Of a stretch of 64,000 nucleotides of DNA, positions 18,755 to 26,891 are shown piece by piece; the first letter of the stretch is position 1, and each line of letters starts with the position of its first letter. This DNA is from JBQKLI01 sp012798975 (lineage in GTDB: Bacteria; Bacillota; Clostridia; Tissierellales; Peptoniphilaceae). A model generated the notes under the pieces. It saw only the letters and a list, made by a program, of their open reading frames with translations. It ran no database searches and was not told the DNA's origin. A program made the translations under genes and the position numbers. The stretch spans positions 62,001-126,000 of the forward strand of contig NZ_JBQKLI010000001.1 in NCBI RefSeq assembly GCF_052116305.1, read 5' to 3'.

Positions 18755-19909
18755 ATGAATAGTATCCAAAAGCTTCTTCAATCTCAATCAGAACGGTTAT
18801 TGTATTTAGACATAAAGAAACCATTGATTATTAATGAAAAAGAATATCGTGATTTAACCCTTCCTATTATTCGGGAAGATTTTGTTGAAGAGATTCAGGA
18901 AGGCAATTTTGAAGAAGAAATTCCCTTTGAGTTTTTTATCAGAGGAATGGTTTTTAATATTTCTATCGATCCGGATTTTGTTTACAATAATATTTATAAA
19001 GAAGTATTAAAAGAATCTATTGATGATTTAGAACATTATTTATTTACCCATGGATTAATGGAATTGGAATACGGAGAAGATGCTCTTCATTTTTTTAGAA
19101 CTAACTATATTCTCCATTCAGCAATGGTATTAAACTCTTATTATTATGTTGTAACTCTTGAAAAGCTTAAACAAGGATCGTTATTAAAAGAAACGAAAAC
19201 GGCTCGAAGATGGCTTTTAGATGAAATAATAGAATTAGACCCAGAATTCCCATTAAGTTATTATCGATTAGGTCTTTACGACATCGAAGAAGGGCATCAT
19301 GATGAGGCATTTAAGTATTTAAAACGCGGGGGAGAGCTTCTTATAGGTGCTGATAAATATTCATTGCCAGCGGAATATCGGGAGGAGATTATGAGCGATA
19401 TTTCTGTAAAGCTTGAAGAGCTTTCTTCAGATGCGCAATTAAAAAAAGCAGTTGAGTATTTAGAAAATGGAAAATACTATGAAAGTTTGGAGCTGCTTAA
19501 TGAGCTGAACACACGTCTTAATTCTGCAATAGTAAAATATTATTTAGGTTTTACTTATAGGAATCTTCAGGAACTGGATCTGGCTATTGAATTATATGAA
19601 GAATCCTTGAAAAACGGATTTAAAGGACTGGAATTGTATCAAGACCTGTCTTTTTCCTATTATGAAAGAGGCAATATCACAAAAGCCAGAGAAATCATAG
19701 ATAAAGGTCTAGAGGTTTATAAAGAAAATGAGAGGCTTCTATATAATAGAGCTGCGATAAATGTTAACATGGGCAAAGTAGACGAAGCCTTGGAAGATCT
19801 TGAAACAATTATCAGCTATGATGATATTTCCGAGGATATGTTTAACGAGGCAATGATTCTCAGAGAAAATATTAAAAAATACAAGGAGGAGTCCGATGAT
19901 CTCCAGTAA
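18755..19909 (+). CDS. Tetratricopeptide repeat protein of unknown function
   Basis: A soluble 384-residue protein without signal peptide or membrane segment. The first 150 residues form a helical, acidic region I do not recognise. From about 165 onward come several TPR-like helix pairs, for example YYRLGLYDIEEGHHDEAFKY, YYLGFTYRNLQELDLAIELY, LSFSYYERGNITKAREI and LYNRAAINVNMGKVDEALED. TPR arrays bind partner proteins, and no partner is evident. It follows argS by 28 bases with a good AGAGAGGA site, and its last 14 bases overlap the aminotransferase gene, suggesting translational coupling. No specific function can be given. Confidence 0.8.
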   Translation: MNSIQKLLQSQSERLLYLDIKKPLIINEKEYRDLTLPIIREDFVEEIQEGNFEEEIPFEFFIRGMVFNISIDPDFVYNNIYKEVLKESIDDLEHYLFTHGLMELEYGEDALHFFRTNYILHSAMVLNSYYYVVTLEKLKQGSLLKETKTARRWLLDEIIELDPEFPLSYYRLGLYDIEEGHHDEAFKYLKRGGELLIGADKYSLPAEYREEIMSDISVKLEELSSDAQLKKAVEYLENGKYYESLELLNELNTRLNSAIVKYYLGFTYRNLQELDLAIELYEESLKNGFKGLELYQDLSFSYYERGNITKAREIIDKGLEVYKENERLLYNRAAINVNMGKVDEALEDLETIISYDDISEDMFNEAMILRENIKKYKEESDDLQ

Positions 19910-21074
19910 AATGGTCAAATTAGGCTCGAGCCGTTCATCGATTCGAGAATTATTTGAATTTGGAAAAAAAAGAAAAGAAGAAATAGGGGCTGAAAATGTT
20001 TATGATTTCAGTTTAGGAAATCCAAATGCTTTAGCTCCAGAAATAATCAACAGCTCCATTCATGAAATTATCGAGGAAAATCCAAGAATACACGGTTATA
20101 CCTCAGCACCGGGGATGGATTCCGTTCGGGAAAGCATCGCAGATTATATCAGCAGTTCCCAAAATTTCCCTGTATCAAAGGAAGAGCTTTATCTTACCTG
20201 CGGAGCAGCAGCTTCTTTAACGATTACTTTAAAAGCGCTTACTGTTGAAAAAGACGAATATATTGTCATTTCACCATTCTTTCCGGAATATAAGGTTTTT
20301 ATCGAAGGACAGGGAGGGAAAATGGTTATAGTTCCTTCCAAAGAAAATTTTGATTTGGATATAGATGCTGTTAAAAACAGTATTAATGAGAATACGAAAG
20401 GAGTTATTATAAACTCTCCGAATAATCCTACAGGGGTGATCTACAGCGAAGAAAGAATCGAAGAATTATCGCAAATATTAAAGGATGCTTCCAAGAAATA
20501 CGAAAAGATTATATATTTGATTTCTGACGAACCTTATAGAGAAGTAGTCTTCGATGATACGGAGGTTCCTTTTGTCCCCAAATACTATGCCAATACTATA
20601 GTCTGTTATTCTTTCAGTAAATCTTTGTCCTTGGCTGGCGAAAGAATCGGATATATTCTCTTCCCAAAACAAATCGAGAATTATCAAGAGGCAGCTTATG
20701 CTATTGCCGGAGCGGGGAGGGTTTTAGGTTTTGTTAATGCGCCTGCATTGTTCCAAGCGGTTCTAGGAAAAAGCATCGGGCAGTTTTCAGAAACAGATAC
20801 TTACCGTAAAAACAGGGATTTATTGTATAAAACATTAACGGATTTAGGTTTTCACTGCGAAAAGCCGACAGGTGCTTTTTATCTGTTTCCTAAGGCGTTG
20901 GAAGAAGATAGTGTTGCTTTTTGCGAAAAAGCAAAAGATTTTAATCTATTAATCGTGCCGGGGGATGATTTTTACGCACCGGGATATGTACGTTTGTCCT
21001 ATTGTGTAGATCCAAATATGGTCGAAAGAAGTCTAGAAGCATTTAAAAAATTAAGTGATTATTATAAAAAATAA
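19896..21074 (+). CDS. PLP-dependent class I/II aminotransferase
   Basis: Fold-type I aminotransferase of 392 residues, related to aspartate/tyrosine aminotransferases. Visible signatures are the N-terminal FSLGNPNALAP, the substrate-loop region GYTSAPGMDSVRESIADY, the cofactor-binding NSPNNPTGVIY, the SDEPYREVVF segment, the Schiff-base lysine in CYSFSKSLSLAGERIGY, and the carboxylate-binding arginine in YVRLSYCVD. The amino acid used cannot be told from sequence; alanine, aspartate or aromatic substrates are all possible. The ATG is inside the preceding TPR gene, with AAGGAGGAG 6-14 bases upstream. A bidirectional terminator follows. Confidence 0.88.
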   Translation: MISSKMVKLGSSRSSIRELFEFGKKRKEEIGAENVYDFSLGNPNALAPEIINSSIHEIIEENPRIHGYTSAPGMDSVRESIADYISSSQNFPVSKEELYLTCGAAASLTITLKALTVEKDEYIVISPFFPEYKVFIEGQGGKMVIVPSKENFDLDIDAVKNSINENTKGVIINSPNNPTGVIYSEERIEELSQILKDASKKYEKIIYLISDEPYREVVFDDTEVPFVPKYYANTIVCYSFSKSLSLAGERIGYILFPKQIENYQEAAYAIAGAGRVLGFVNAPALFQAVLGKSIGQFSETDTYRKNRDLLYKTLTDLGFHCEKPTGAFYLFPKALEEDSVAFCEKAKDFNLLIVPGDDFYAPGYVRLSYCVDPNMVERSLEAFKKLSDYYKK

Positions 21075-21120
21075 AAAAACAAGTATCTCTATCTTGACGA
21101 TAGGGGATACTTGTTTTTTT
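21074..21120. terminator. Bidirectional terminator between convergent genes
   Basis: A long imperfect inverted repeat centred near 21097 (AACAAGTATC ... GATACTTGTT) is flanked by A7 on the left and T8 on the right. It can end both the argS-TPR-aminotransferase transcript and the opposite-strand PucR gene. Confidence 0.9.
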
Positions 21121-22471
21121 ATTCTACTAAACCGCAGCGGTACATTATTTCCAATGCAGATAAGAGATTGCTTCTGGTGTCTGTGTCGTCCAGATCAATA
21201 TCTATAATTTCATTAATCTTATTGGTTCTGTAGACTATTGAATTTCGATGAACATTCAATCTTTCAGAGGCTTTGATTAAGCTGCGTTCTTCTAGCAGAT
21301 AAAAATACAGGGTTTTTAAGAGATCGGAGTGGTTTTTTTCATCATGATCCTTCAGCATTTGAAGTTCTCTAGGAATAAAATATTCTAAAGAAGCGAAGCG
21401 TACTGCCAACTCATAAACTAGCGGGTTCAGCTGTTTTTCTAAAGGGCCTTCTAATTTTATGTCATGATCGAGGAGCATTTTTGCCATAGATACCGTTTTG
21501 CTGTACTGCAATAGATTTCGATGCAGGGATACCCTTACATGTTTTAATTTATATTCTTCTACAAAATCGCCGAGGTTTTGAAGAAGAGTATCAGAAGATT
21601 TGTTCTTATGATTTATGAGACAGATTAGTTTATTATTTTCAATAATGCTGTACATATACATTGGATGATCTAGTGCAAATCGATTCCCGTTAATAAACAT
21701 ATTTTTATAATAGTATAAACCGTTTTCCAATTCCATCATGTAAATTTCATAATCATCTTCTAAATCCCAGGTTATATTTCTGAGATTCTCATAATCTGTT
21801 TCTCGAAAGGCATCCTGAAACAGATTCTTTAGACTTTGATAGAAATGATCCTTTGAATTGATCAATGCGTTTGTACGGTTAAAGAGATAAGGGCCTAAAA
21901 TTTTAGCTGTTTTTTCGATTTCTGAATCATATAGCGGATTTGTGTTCTCGAAACCCAAATAGCCGTATATTCTTTTTAGATTTGTTTTTTGAATTTCTAA
22001 TGGAAATATCTTTTCAACGGATTTAAAATCCAAGATATTATAAATCAATTTTTTATTTTTATCTAAAATACATAATTTTGTCTCAAAAAATTCGTAAATT
22101 AGATAGATAAAATCATCTAGTTCTGCGTTTTGAGCGATATATAAATATAGTTTATCGTAGTATTTTTGGAATCGGTCAAGTATAGAAAGCAGCTCGTTCA
22201 TATCTTCCAATAGATTACGGTTTTCTTCTATAATTATGATATTATCTTCCGTATTTTTAGACAGCGCGATAGGCGGATTCGTTGCATAAAGAAGAAAATT
22301 TCCAGCAGGATGTTTCTCAGTAAGGAATTTTGTGGAGTCCAGAAGATATAGCGTATTTGAGTCAATAGCTACTCCTTTTTGATAGAAACGGATGCTTTTG
22401 ATATTTGTATTGTTGTGAAGAAAGACAAGCTTGTTTTGATTCCATTGGTGTAACAATAGATCTAATTGCAT
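21119..22471 (-). CDS. PucR-family transcriptional regulator
   Basis: A cytosolic regulator of 450 residues. The C-terminal 60 residues form the PucR-type helix-turn-helix, with LLKTLYFYLLEERSLIKASE followed by LNVHRNSIVYR. The middle part (about 200-370) resembles the GGDEF-like CdaR domain usual in this family. The N-terminal 200 residues look like a ligand-binding domain but carry no motif I can name. PucR/CdaR regulators sense small metabolites such as purine catabolites or sugar acids, often activating neighbouring genes. Here neither neighbour (an aminotransferase, and aspS on the other strand) is an obvious target. It faces away from aspS across a 153-base promoter region. Confidence 0.85.
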   Translation of the reverse strand: MQLDLLLHQWNQNKLVFLHNNTNIKSIRFYQKGVAIDSNTLYLLDSTKFLTEKHPAGNFLLYATNPPIALSKNTEDNIIIIEENRNLLEDMNELLSILDRFQKYYDKLYLYIAQNAELDDFIYLIYEFFETKLCILDKNKKLIYNILDFKSVEKIFPLEIQKTNLKRIYGYLGFENTNPLYDSEIEKTAKILGPYLFNRTNALINSKDHFYQSLKNLFQDAFRETDYENLRNITWDLEDDYEIYMMELENGLYYYKNMFINGNRFALDHPMYMYSIIENNKLICLINHKNKSSDTLLQNLGDFVEEYKLKHVRVSLHRNLLQYSKTVSMAKMLLDHDIKLEGPLEKQLNPLVYELAVRFASLEYFIPRELQMLKDHDEKNHSDLLKTLYFYLLEERSLIKASERLNVHRNSIVYRTNKINEIIDIDLDDTDTRSNLLSALEIMYRCGLVE

Positions 22472-22555
22472 TATATACCTCTTTTATAGTTGTTTTAACA
22501 GTACGTAATCACTATTATATTATCACAATGAGTTGTTCAATAGAAGTCTGCTTCG

Positions 22556-22584
22556 TTGACCATCATCTTTCCTTTCGTTATAAT
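22556..22584 (+). promoter_or_regulatory. Promoter of aspS-tcdA-rseC
   Basis: TTGACC at 22556-22561 and a perfect TATAAT at 22579-22584 are separated by 17 bases. Transcription would begin near 22591, about 34 bases before the aspS ATG. On the opposite strand a TATAAT lies near 22511-22520, with a possible TTGAAC at 15-base spacing for the PucR gene, which is less convincing. Confidence 0.8.
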
Positions 22585-22624
22585 AAAACTAAATGAAAGC
22601 TAAAAAAGCAGAAGGAGTACTTAA

Positions 22625-24403
22625 ATGTCAATTACAAATAAATTAAAAAGAGATCACATGTGTGGCGAACTTAGAAAAGAAGATGTAGGAAAGACAGTCA
22701 CTATCATGGGATGGGTAGCAAAGGCAAGGGATTTAGGCGGCCTTATTTTTATTGATCTAAGAGACACAACAGGGATTTGCCAAATTGTTGTCCGTGATGA
22801 GAATCCTGATATTTTTAAAATTGCCCAAGGATTAAAATCAGAATATGTTATCGGGGTTAGAGGCGTATTATTTGAAAGAGAATCTAAAAATAAAAATATT
22901 CCTACAGGGGATGTGGAACTTATCGTTGAAGAAATTAAAGTTTTTGACGAAGCAAAGACTCCTCCGATCTATATAAAAGATGATGACAATGTTTCTGATG
23001 AAATGAGATTAAAATACAGATATCTTGATTTAAGAAAATCAAATCTGCAAAAAAATCTGAAGATCAGAGCGAAAGCTGCTAAGATTGTTAGAGATTATCT
23101 GGATAAATATTCCTTTGTTGAAGTAGAAACACCATTTTTAAATAAGCCGACTCCAGAGGGAGCAAGGGATTATTTGGTTCCTTCAAGAATTAATAAGGGG
23201 AAATTTTATGCTCTGCCTCAAAGTCCTCAATTAATGAAACAGCTTTTAATGGTAGCTGGAATGGACCGCTATTATCAAATCGTAAAATGTTTTAGAGATG
23301 AAGATTTGAGAGCCAATAGACAACCTGAATTTACTCAAATCGATATGGAGATGTCCTTTGCAGATCAAGAAGACATTATGGAATTGAATGAAGGTCTCCT
23401 TTCAAGAGTTTTTAAAGAGATTCTTGATGTGGATCTGCCAAGACCCTTTCCTAGAATGTCGTATCAGGATGCTATGGAAAATTACGGCAGCGATAAGCCA
23501 GACCTGCGTTTTGGTTTCTTAATCACAGATATTTCAGAAATCGTCAAAGATTCTGAATTTAAAGTGTTTGCCGCTGCAAATGAAAAAGGAAGCTCTGTTA
23601 GAGGGATTAATTTAGGGGAATACCAAAAGGATTTTTCAAGAAAAAAAGTGGATGCCTTAGAAAAATTCGCGAAAACTCATGGAGCAAAAGGTATGGCATG
23701 GATTCGTGTTAAAGAGGGGGAAGTTCAGTCTCCTATTGCAAAATTCCTTTCGGAAAAAGAATTAGAAGGTATCTGCAATGCCTTTGGAAATAATGAAAAT
23801 GATTTGATTTTATTGATTTCCGATAAGGATTCCACTGTGTTTGAAACTTTAAGTGCTTTACGCCATGAAGCAGCTTCAAAACTCGATTTAATCGACGAAA
23901 AAGCAATGGCGGTATCATGGATTGTGAATTTCCCGATGTTTGAGTACGATGAAGAAGAGAATCGTTATGTGGCAAAACATCATCCATTTACAATGCCTAT
24001 GGAGGAAGATTTGGAATTATTAGACCAATCTCCTGAAAAGGTACGTGCAAAAGCCTATGATATCGTAATCAATGGAGATGAAATCGGAGGCGGTTCAATC
24101 CGTATCAATAACAGCAGCCTGCAAAACAAGATCTTTAAATTATTAAAATTATCCAAAGAAGATATAGAAGAAAAATTCGGATTTTTTGTGGAAGCTCTAC
24201 AGTACGGTACACCGCCTCATGGTGGACTGGCTTACGGCTTTGACCGCATGTGCATGCTTTTGACAGGTTCCGATAATATCAAAGATGTTATCGCTTTTCC
24301 TAAAACACAGTCGGCAACGGATTTATTGACAAATGCTCCTGGATCGGTCAATGAAATTCAGCTGGAGGAATTAAATTTGGAGATAAATAAAATAAATGAA
24401 TAG
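22625..24403 (+). CDS. aspS: Aspartate--tRNA ligase
   Basis: Class IIb synthetase of 592 residues, bacterial type. An N-terminal OB-fold anticodon-binding domain (about 1-110) precedes the catalytic core with ETPFLNKPTPEGARDYLVPS, motif 2 FRDEDLRANRQPEFTQIDME and motif 3 GLAYGFDRMCMLL. Between motifs 2 and 3 lies the GAD insertion domain characteristic of bacterial AspRS. AAGGAG is 9-14 bases before the ATG. Whether it is discriminating or also charges tRNA-Asn is not determinable without knowing if gatCAB and asnS are present. tcdA begins 8 bases before its stop. Confidence 0.97.
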   Translation: MSITNKLKRDHMCGELRKEDVGKTVTIMGWVAKARDLGGLIFIDLRDTTGICQIVVRDENPDIFKIAQGLKSEYVIGVRGVLFERESKNKNIPTGDVELIVEEIKVFDEAKTPPIYIKDDDNVSDEMRLKYRYLDLRKSNLQKNLKIRAKAAKIVRDYLDKYSFVEVETPFLNKPTPEGARDYLVPSRINKGKFYALPQSPQLMKQLLMVAGMDRYYQIVKCFRDEDLRANRQPEFTQIDMEMSFADQEDIMELNEGLLSRVFKEILDVDLPRPFPRMSYQDAMENYGSDKPDLRFGFLITDISEIVKDSEFKVFAAANEKGSSVRGINLGEYQKDFSRKKVDALEKFAKTHGAKGMAWIRVKEGEVQSPIAKFLSEKELEGICNAFGNNENDLILLISDKDSTVFETLSALRHEAASKLDLIDEKAMAVSWIVNFPMFEYDEEENRYVAKHHPFTMPMEEDLELLDQSPEKVRAKAYDIVINGDEIGGGSIRINNSSLQNKIFKLLKLSKEDIEEKFGFFVEALQYGTPPHGGLAYGFDRMCMLLTGSDNIKDVIAFPKTQSATDLLTNAPGSVNEIQLEELNLEINKINE

Positions 24404-25127
24404 TATATTGGCTCGGACTCAAGCTGTGCTTGGGTCCGATGCTATAGAAAAACTGCAAAACAGTTCGGTTATCGTTTTTGGAATTGGCGGTGTAGGGGGA
24501 AATTGTACCGAAACTTTAGTACGAAGCGGGGTTGGACGTTTAACAATTGTTGATCAGGATACCATTGACGCAACAAATATCAATCGCCAGATAATTGCTC
24601 TTCAGTCCAATGTTGGCAAAGTTAAAGTAGATGAATTTCGCAAGCGTTTATTGGATATTAATCCAGAATTGAAATTAACAACGCTTCAAAAAAGAATGGA
24701 CTGTGTAAATCTTGAGGATTTTGGTTTGAAGGATTTTGATTATGTGATTGACAGTATAGACACAATTACCAGCAAAATTTGTTTGGCTGAATATTGTTAT
24801 GAGAATAATATAAATATTATTTCTTCAATGGGTTTTGGAAACAAAGTGAATCCACTGGATATTAAAGTGTCGGATATTTATAAGACATATTATTGTCCTT
24901 TGGCAAGAGTGATGAGACGAGAGCTTAGGCAGAGAAGGGTAAAGAAGTTAAAAACTGTTTGGTCTTCTGAGAAACCGACTAAAACGATCACCGGGGATCA
25001 ATACGGGAAAAGAAGTCCAGGCAGTGTGGCCTTTGTTCCTTCTGTTGCGGGTATTGTTATAGCAAGCGAAGTGATTAAAGATATAATCGGAAAGGAAAAT
25101 AATGAAAAAACAAGGACAAGTAGTTAG
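24396..25127 (+). CDS. tcdA: tRNA threonylcarbamoyladenosine dehydratase
   Basis: E1-like enzyme (ThiF/MoeB/HesA superfamily) that cyclises t6A37 of tRNA to ct6A using ATP. The 243-residue protein shows the nucleotide-binding GIGGVGGNCTETLVRSG near 29-45, the strand end VDQDTIDATNINRQ, the DYVIDSIDTITSK segment, and the C-terminal GSVAFVPSVAGIVIASEVI. Length and the TcdA-type ending set it apart from ThiF, which carries a zinc tetracysteine site and lies near thi genes. It overlaps aspS by 8 bases and rseC by 26, so it is read as part of the aspS operon. Confidence 0.92.
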   Translation: MNSILARTQAVLGSDAIEKLQNSSVIVFGIGGVGGNCTETLVRSGVGRLTIVDQDTIDATNINRQIIALQSNVGKVKVDEFRKRLLDINPELKLTTLQKRMDCVNLEDFGLKDFDYVIDSIDTITSKICLAEYCYENNINIISSMGFGNKVNPLDIKVSDIYKTYYCPLARVMRRELRQRRVKKLKTVWSSEKPTKTITGDQYGKRSPGSVAFVPSVAGIVIASEVIKDIIGKENNEKTRTSS

Positions 25128-25530
25128 AGTAGAGGGCGAGATGGCATATATTGCTGTAGAACGTCAAGAAGCCTGCGGTGGAAAGTGCGAGGCTTGCGGC
25201 GGATGTGCCGGCCAAGAAAACGTATCTATCGTTGAAGTAAAAAATGATCTTGGTGTTGAAAAGGGAGATCGTGTTATGCTGGAAGCACCGGAAGGAAAGC
25301 TTTTGAAGTATTCTTTATTGTTGTATACAGTTCCTTTAATCGCCTTTATTCTGGGATTGGTTATTAGTATTTATGTGTTCAGCCGTATGAATATCGAGTC
25401 ATACGAAATATATTCTTTCCTTATAGGATTGTTCTGTGTAGGGCTTGCAATTATTGTAATAAAAATATTTGATGAAAATGCTTTCATAAGTTCGTCAAAT
25501 GTGATAAGATTAGAAAGAATAATAAAATAG
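25102..25530 (+). CDS. rseC: RseC/MucC-family membrane protein
   Basis: A 142-residue protein of the SoxR-reducing-system RseC family. The N-terminal cytosolic part carries four closely spaced cysteines (C25, C29, C32, C35 in CGGKCEACGGC). Two membrane helices follow (about 70-92 and 102-122). In proteobacteria RseC works with sigma-E control or with the Rsx/Rnf complex; in Clostridia it commonly accompanies Rnf electron transport. No rnf gene is in this window, so its partner here is unknown. It starts inside tcdA, with the binding site AAGGAAA 7 bases upstream. Confidence 0.85.
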   Translation: MKKQGQVVRVEGEMAYIAVERQEACGGKCEACGGCAGQENVSIVEVKNDLGVEKGDRVMLEAPEGKLLKYSLLLYTVPLIAFILGLVISIYVFSRMNIESYEIYSFLIGLFCVGLAIIVIKIFDENAFISSSNVIRLERIIK

Positions 25531-25542
25531 GAGGAGTTTGAA

Positions 25543-26787
25543 TTGAACCCATTAAACAATTTAAAAAACTATGATCCAGAAATTTACGAGGTAATTGTAA
25601 AAGAAACACAAAGACAAAGAGAACACATTGAACTTATTGCATCAGAAAACTTTGTTTCTGAAGCGGTATTAGAAGCGAATGGTTCTACATTAACAAACAA
25701 ATATGCAGAAGGATATCCAGGAAAGAGATATTACGGCGGATGCGAGCACGTTGACGTTTCTGAAGATTTAGCAAGAAAAAGATTATGCGAGATTTTTGGA
25801 GCAGATCATGCAAACGTTCAACCACATTCAGGTGCGGATGCAAACGTTGCTGTATACTTTGGTTTACTAAAAGCAGGAGACACTGTCCTAGGAATGAACC
25901 TATCAGAAGGTGGCCACTTAACTCATGGTTCACCAGTAAACATTTCAGGAAAAGTATTCAACTTTGTAAGTTATGGTGTTAACGAAGATGAAGTTATCGA
26001 TTATGATGATGTTTTAGCAAAAGCTAAAGAAGCAAAACCTAAACTAATCGTAGCTGGTGCTAGTGCATATCCTAGAGAAATCGACTTTAAAAGATTTTCA
26101 GAAATCGCTAAAGAAGTTGGAGCTTTATTTATGGTAGATATGGCTCACGTAGCTGGTTTAGTAGCAGCTGGAAAGCATTCAAATCCAGTTCCTTACGCTG
26201 ATGTAGTAACAACTACTACTCACAAAACTCTTCGTGGACCTAGAGGTGGAGCGATTCTTTGTAAAGAAGAACATGCGAAACTAATTGACAAATCTGTATT
26301 CCCAGGGTTACAAGGTGGACCATTAGAGCATATTATTGCTGGTAAAGCTGTAGCTTTCAAAGAAGCATTATCTGACGAATATAAACAATACATCGACCAA
26401 GTATGCAAGAATGCCAAAGCATTAGGCGAAGCGCTTACAGAAGGCGGAATCCGTTTAGTATCTGGCGGAACGGATAACCATTTATTATTATTAGACGTAC
26501 GTGATTTAGGTCTTACAGGAAAAGAAGCTGAAGCTCTATTAAGCGAAGTAAATATTACTGTAAACAAAAACACTATTCCTAATGATCCTGAAAGCCCATT
26601 TGTAACTTCTGGAGTACGTATCGGTACACCTGCTGTTACAACTAGAGGTGCTGATGAAGAAGATATGAAAGTTATCGGAAAACTTATGATCGATACTCTT
26701 AAGAAATCTCGTTCAACTGAAGAGATTAAACAAGATGTACTTGATTTAATGAGTAAATTCCCACTTTACGAAAATATTGGATATTAA
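25543..26787 (+). CDS. glyA: Serine hydroxymethyltransferase
   Basis: PLP enzyme interconverting serine plus tetrahydrofolate with glycine plus methylene-tetrahydrofolate. At 414 residues it is full length. Signatures: ELIASENFVSEAVLEANGS, the NKYAEGYPGKRYYGG loop, the HSGADANVAVY segment, and the PLP lysine in TTTTHKTLRGPRGG near 226. Translation starts at TTG 25543 behind AGGAGGAG, 12 bases after rseC. Its codons differ from the neighbours, with more AAC, TAC, CAC, CCA and GGA, which suggests high expression. A strong terminator follows directly. Confidence 0.98.
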   Translation: MNPLNNLKNYDPEIYEVIVKETQRQREHIELIASENFVSEAVLEANGSTLTNKYAEGYPGKRYYGGCEHVDVSEDLARKRLCEIFGADHANVQPHSGADANVAVYFGLLKAGDTVLGMNLSEGGHLTHGSPVNISGKVFNFVSYGVNEDEVIDYDDVLAKAKEAKPKLIVAGASAYPREIDFKRFSEIAKEVGALFMVDMAHVAGLVAAGKHSNPVPYADVVTTTTHKTLRGPRGGAILCKEEHAKLIDKSVFPGLQGGPLEHIIAGKAVAFKEALSDEYKQYIDQVCKNAKALGEALTEGGIRLVSGGTDNHLLLLDVRDLGLTGKEAEALLSEVNITVNKNTIPNDPESPFVTSGVRIGTPAVTTRGADEEDMKVIGKLMIDTLKKSRSTEEIKQDVLDLMSKFPLYENIGY

Positions 26788-26796
26788 TATTTCAAT

Positions 26797-26834
26797 AAAG
26801 AACTCAAATACAATTGTATTTGAGTTCTTTTTTT
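26797..26834 (+). terminator. Strong terminator after glyA
   Basis: A perfect 15-base stem (AAAGAACTCAAATAC with GTATTTGAGTTCTTT) with a four-base loop ends in a run of seven T. It closes the aspS-tcdA-rseC-glyA unit. Confidence 0.95.
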
Positions 26835-26891
26835 GATACCATTGTAATAGATTTTGATCTGTTCGAGAGTAATCAGAAAGGTAATATTATA

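Noticed and set aside
26220..26573. Antisense 117-codon frame opposite glyA
   Set aside because: A shadow of a strongly codon-biased gene, without a binding site or recognisable domain.
26814..26891. Upstream extension of der
   Set aside because: It begins inside the glyA terminator; the conserved Der start is at 26892.
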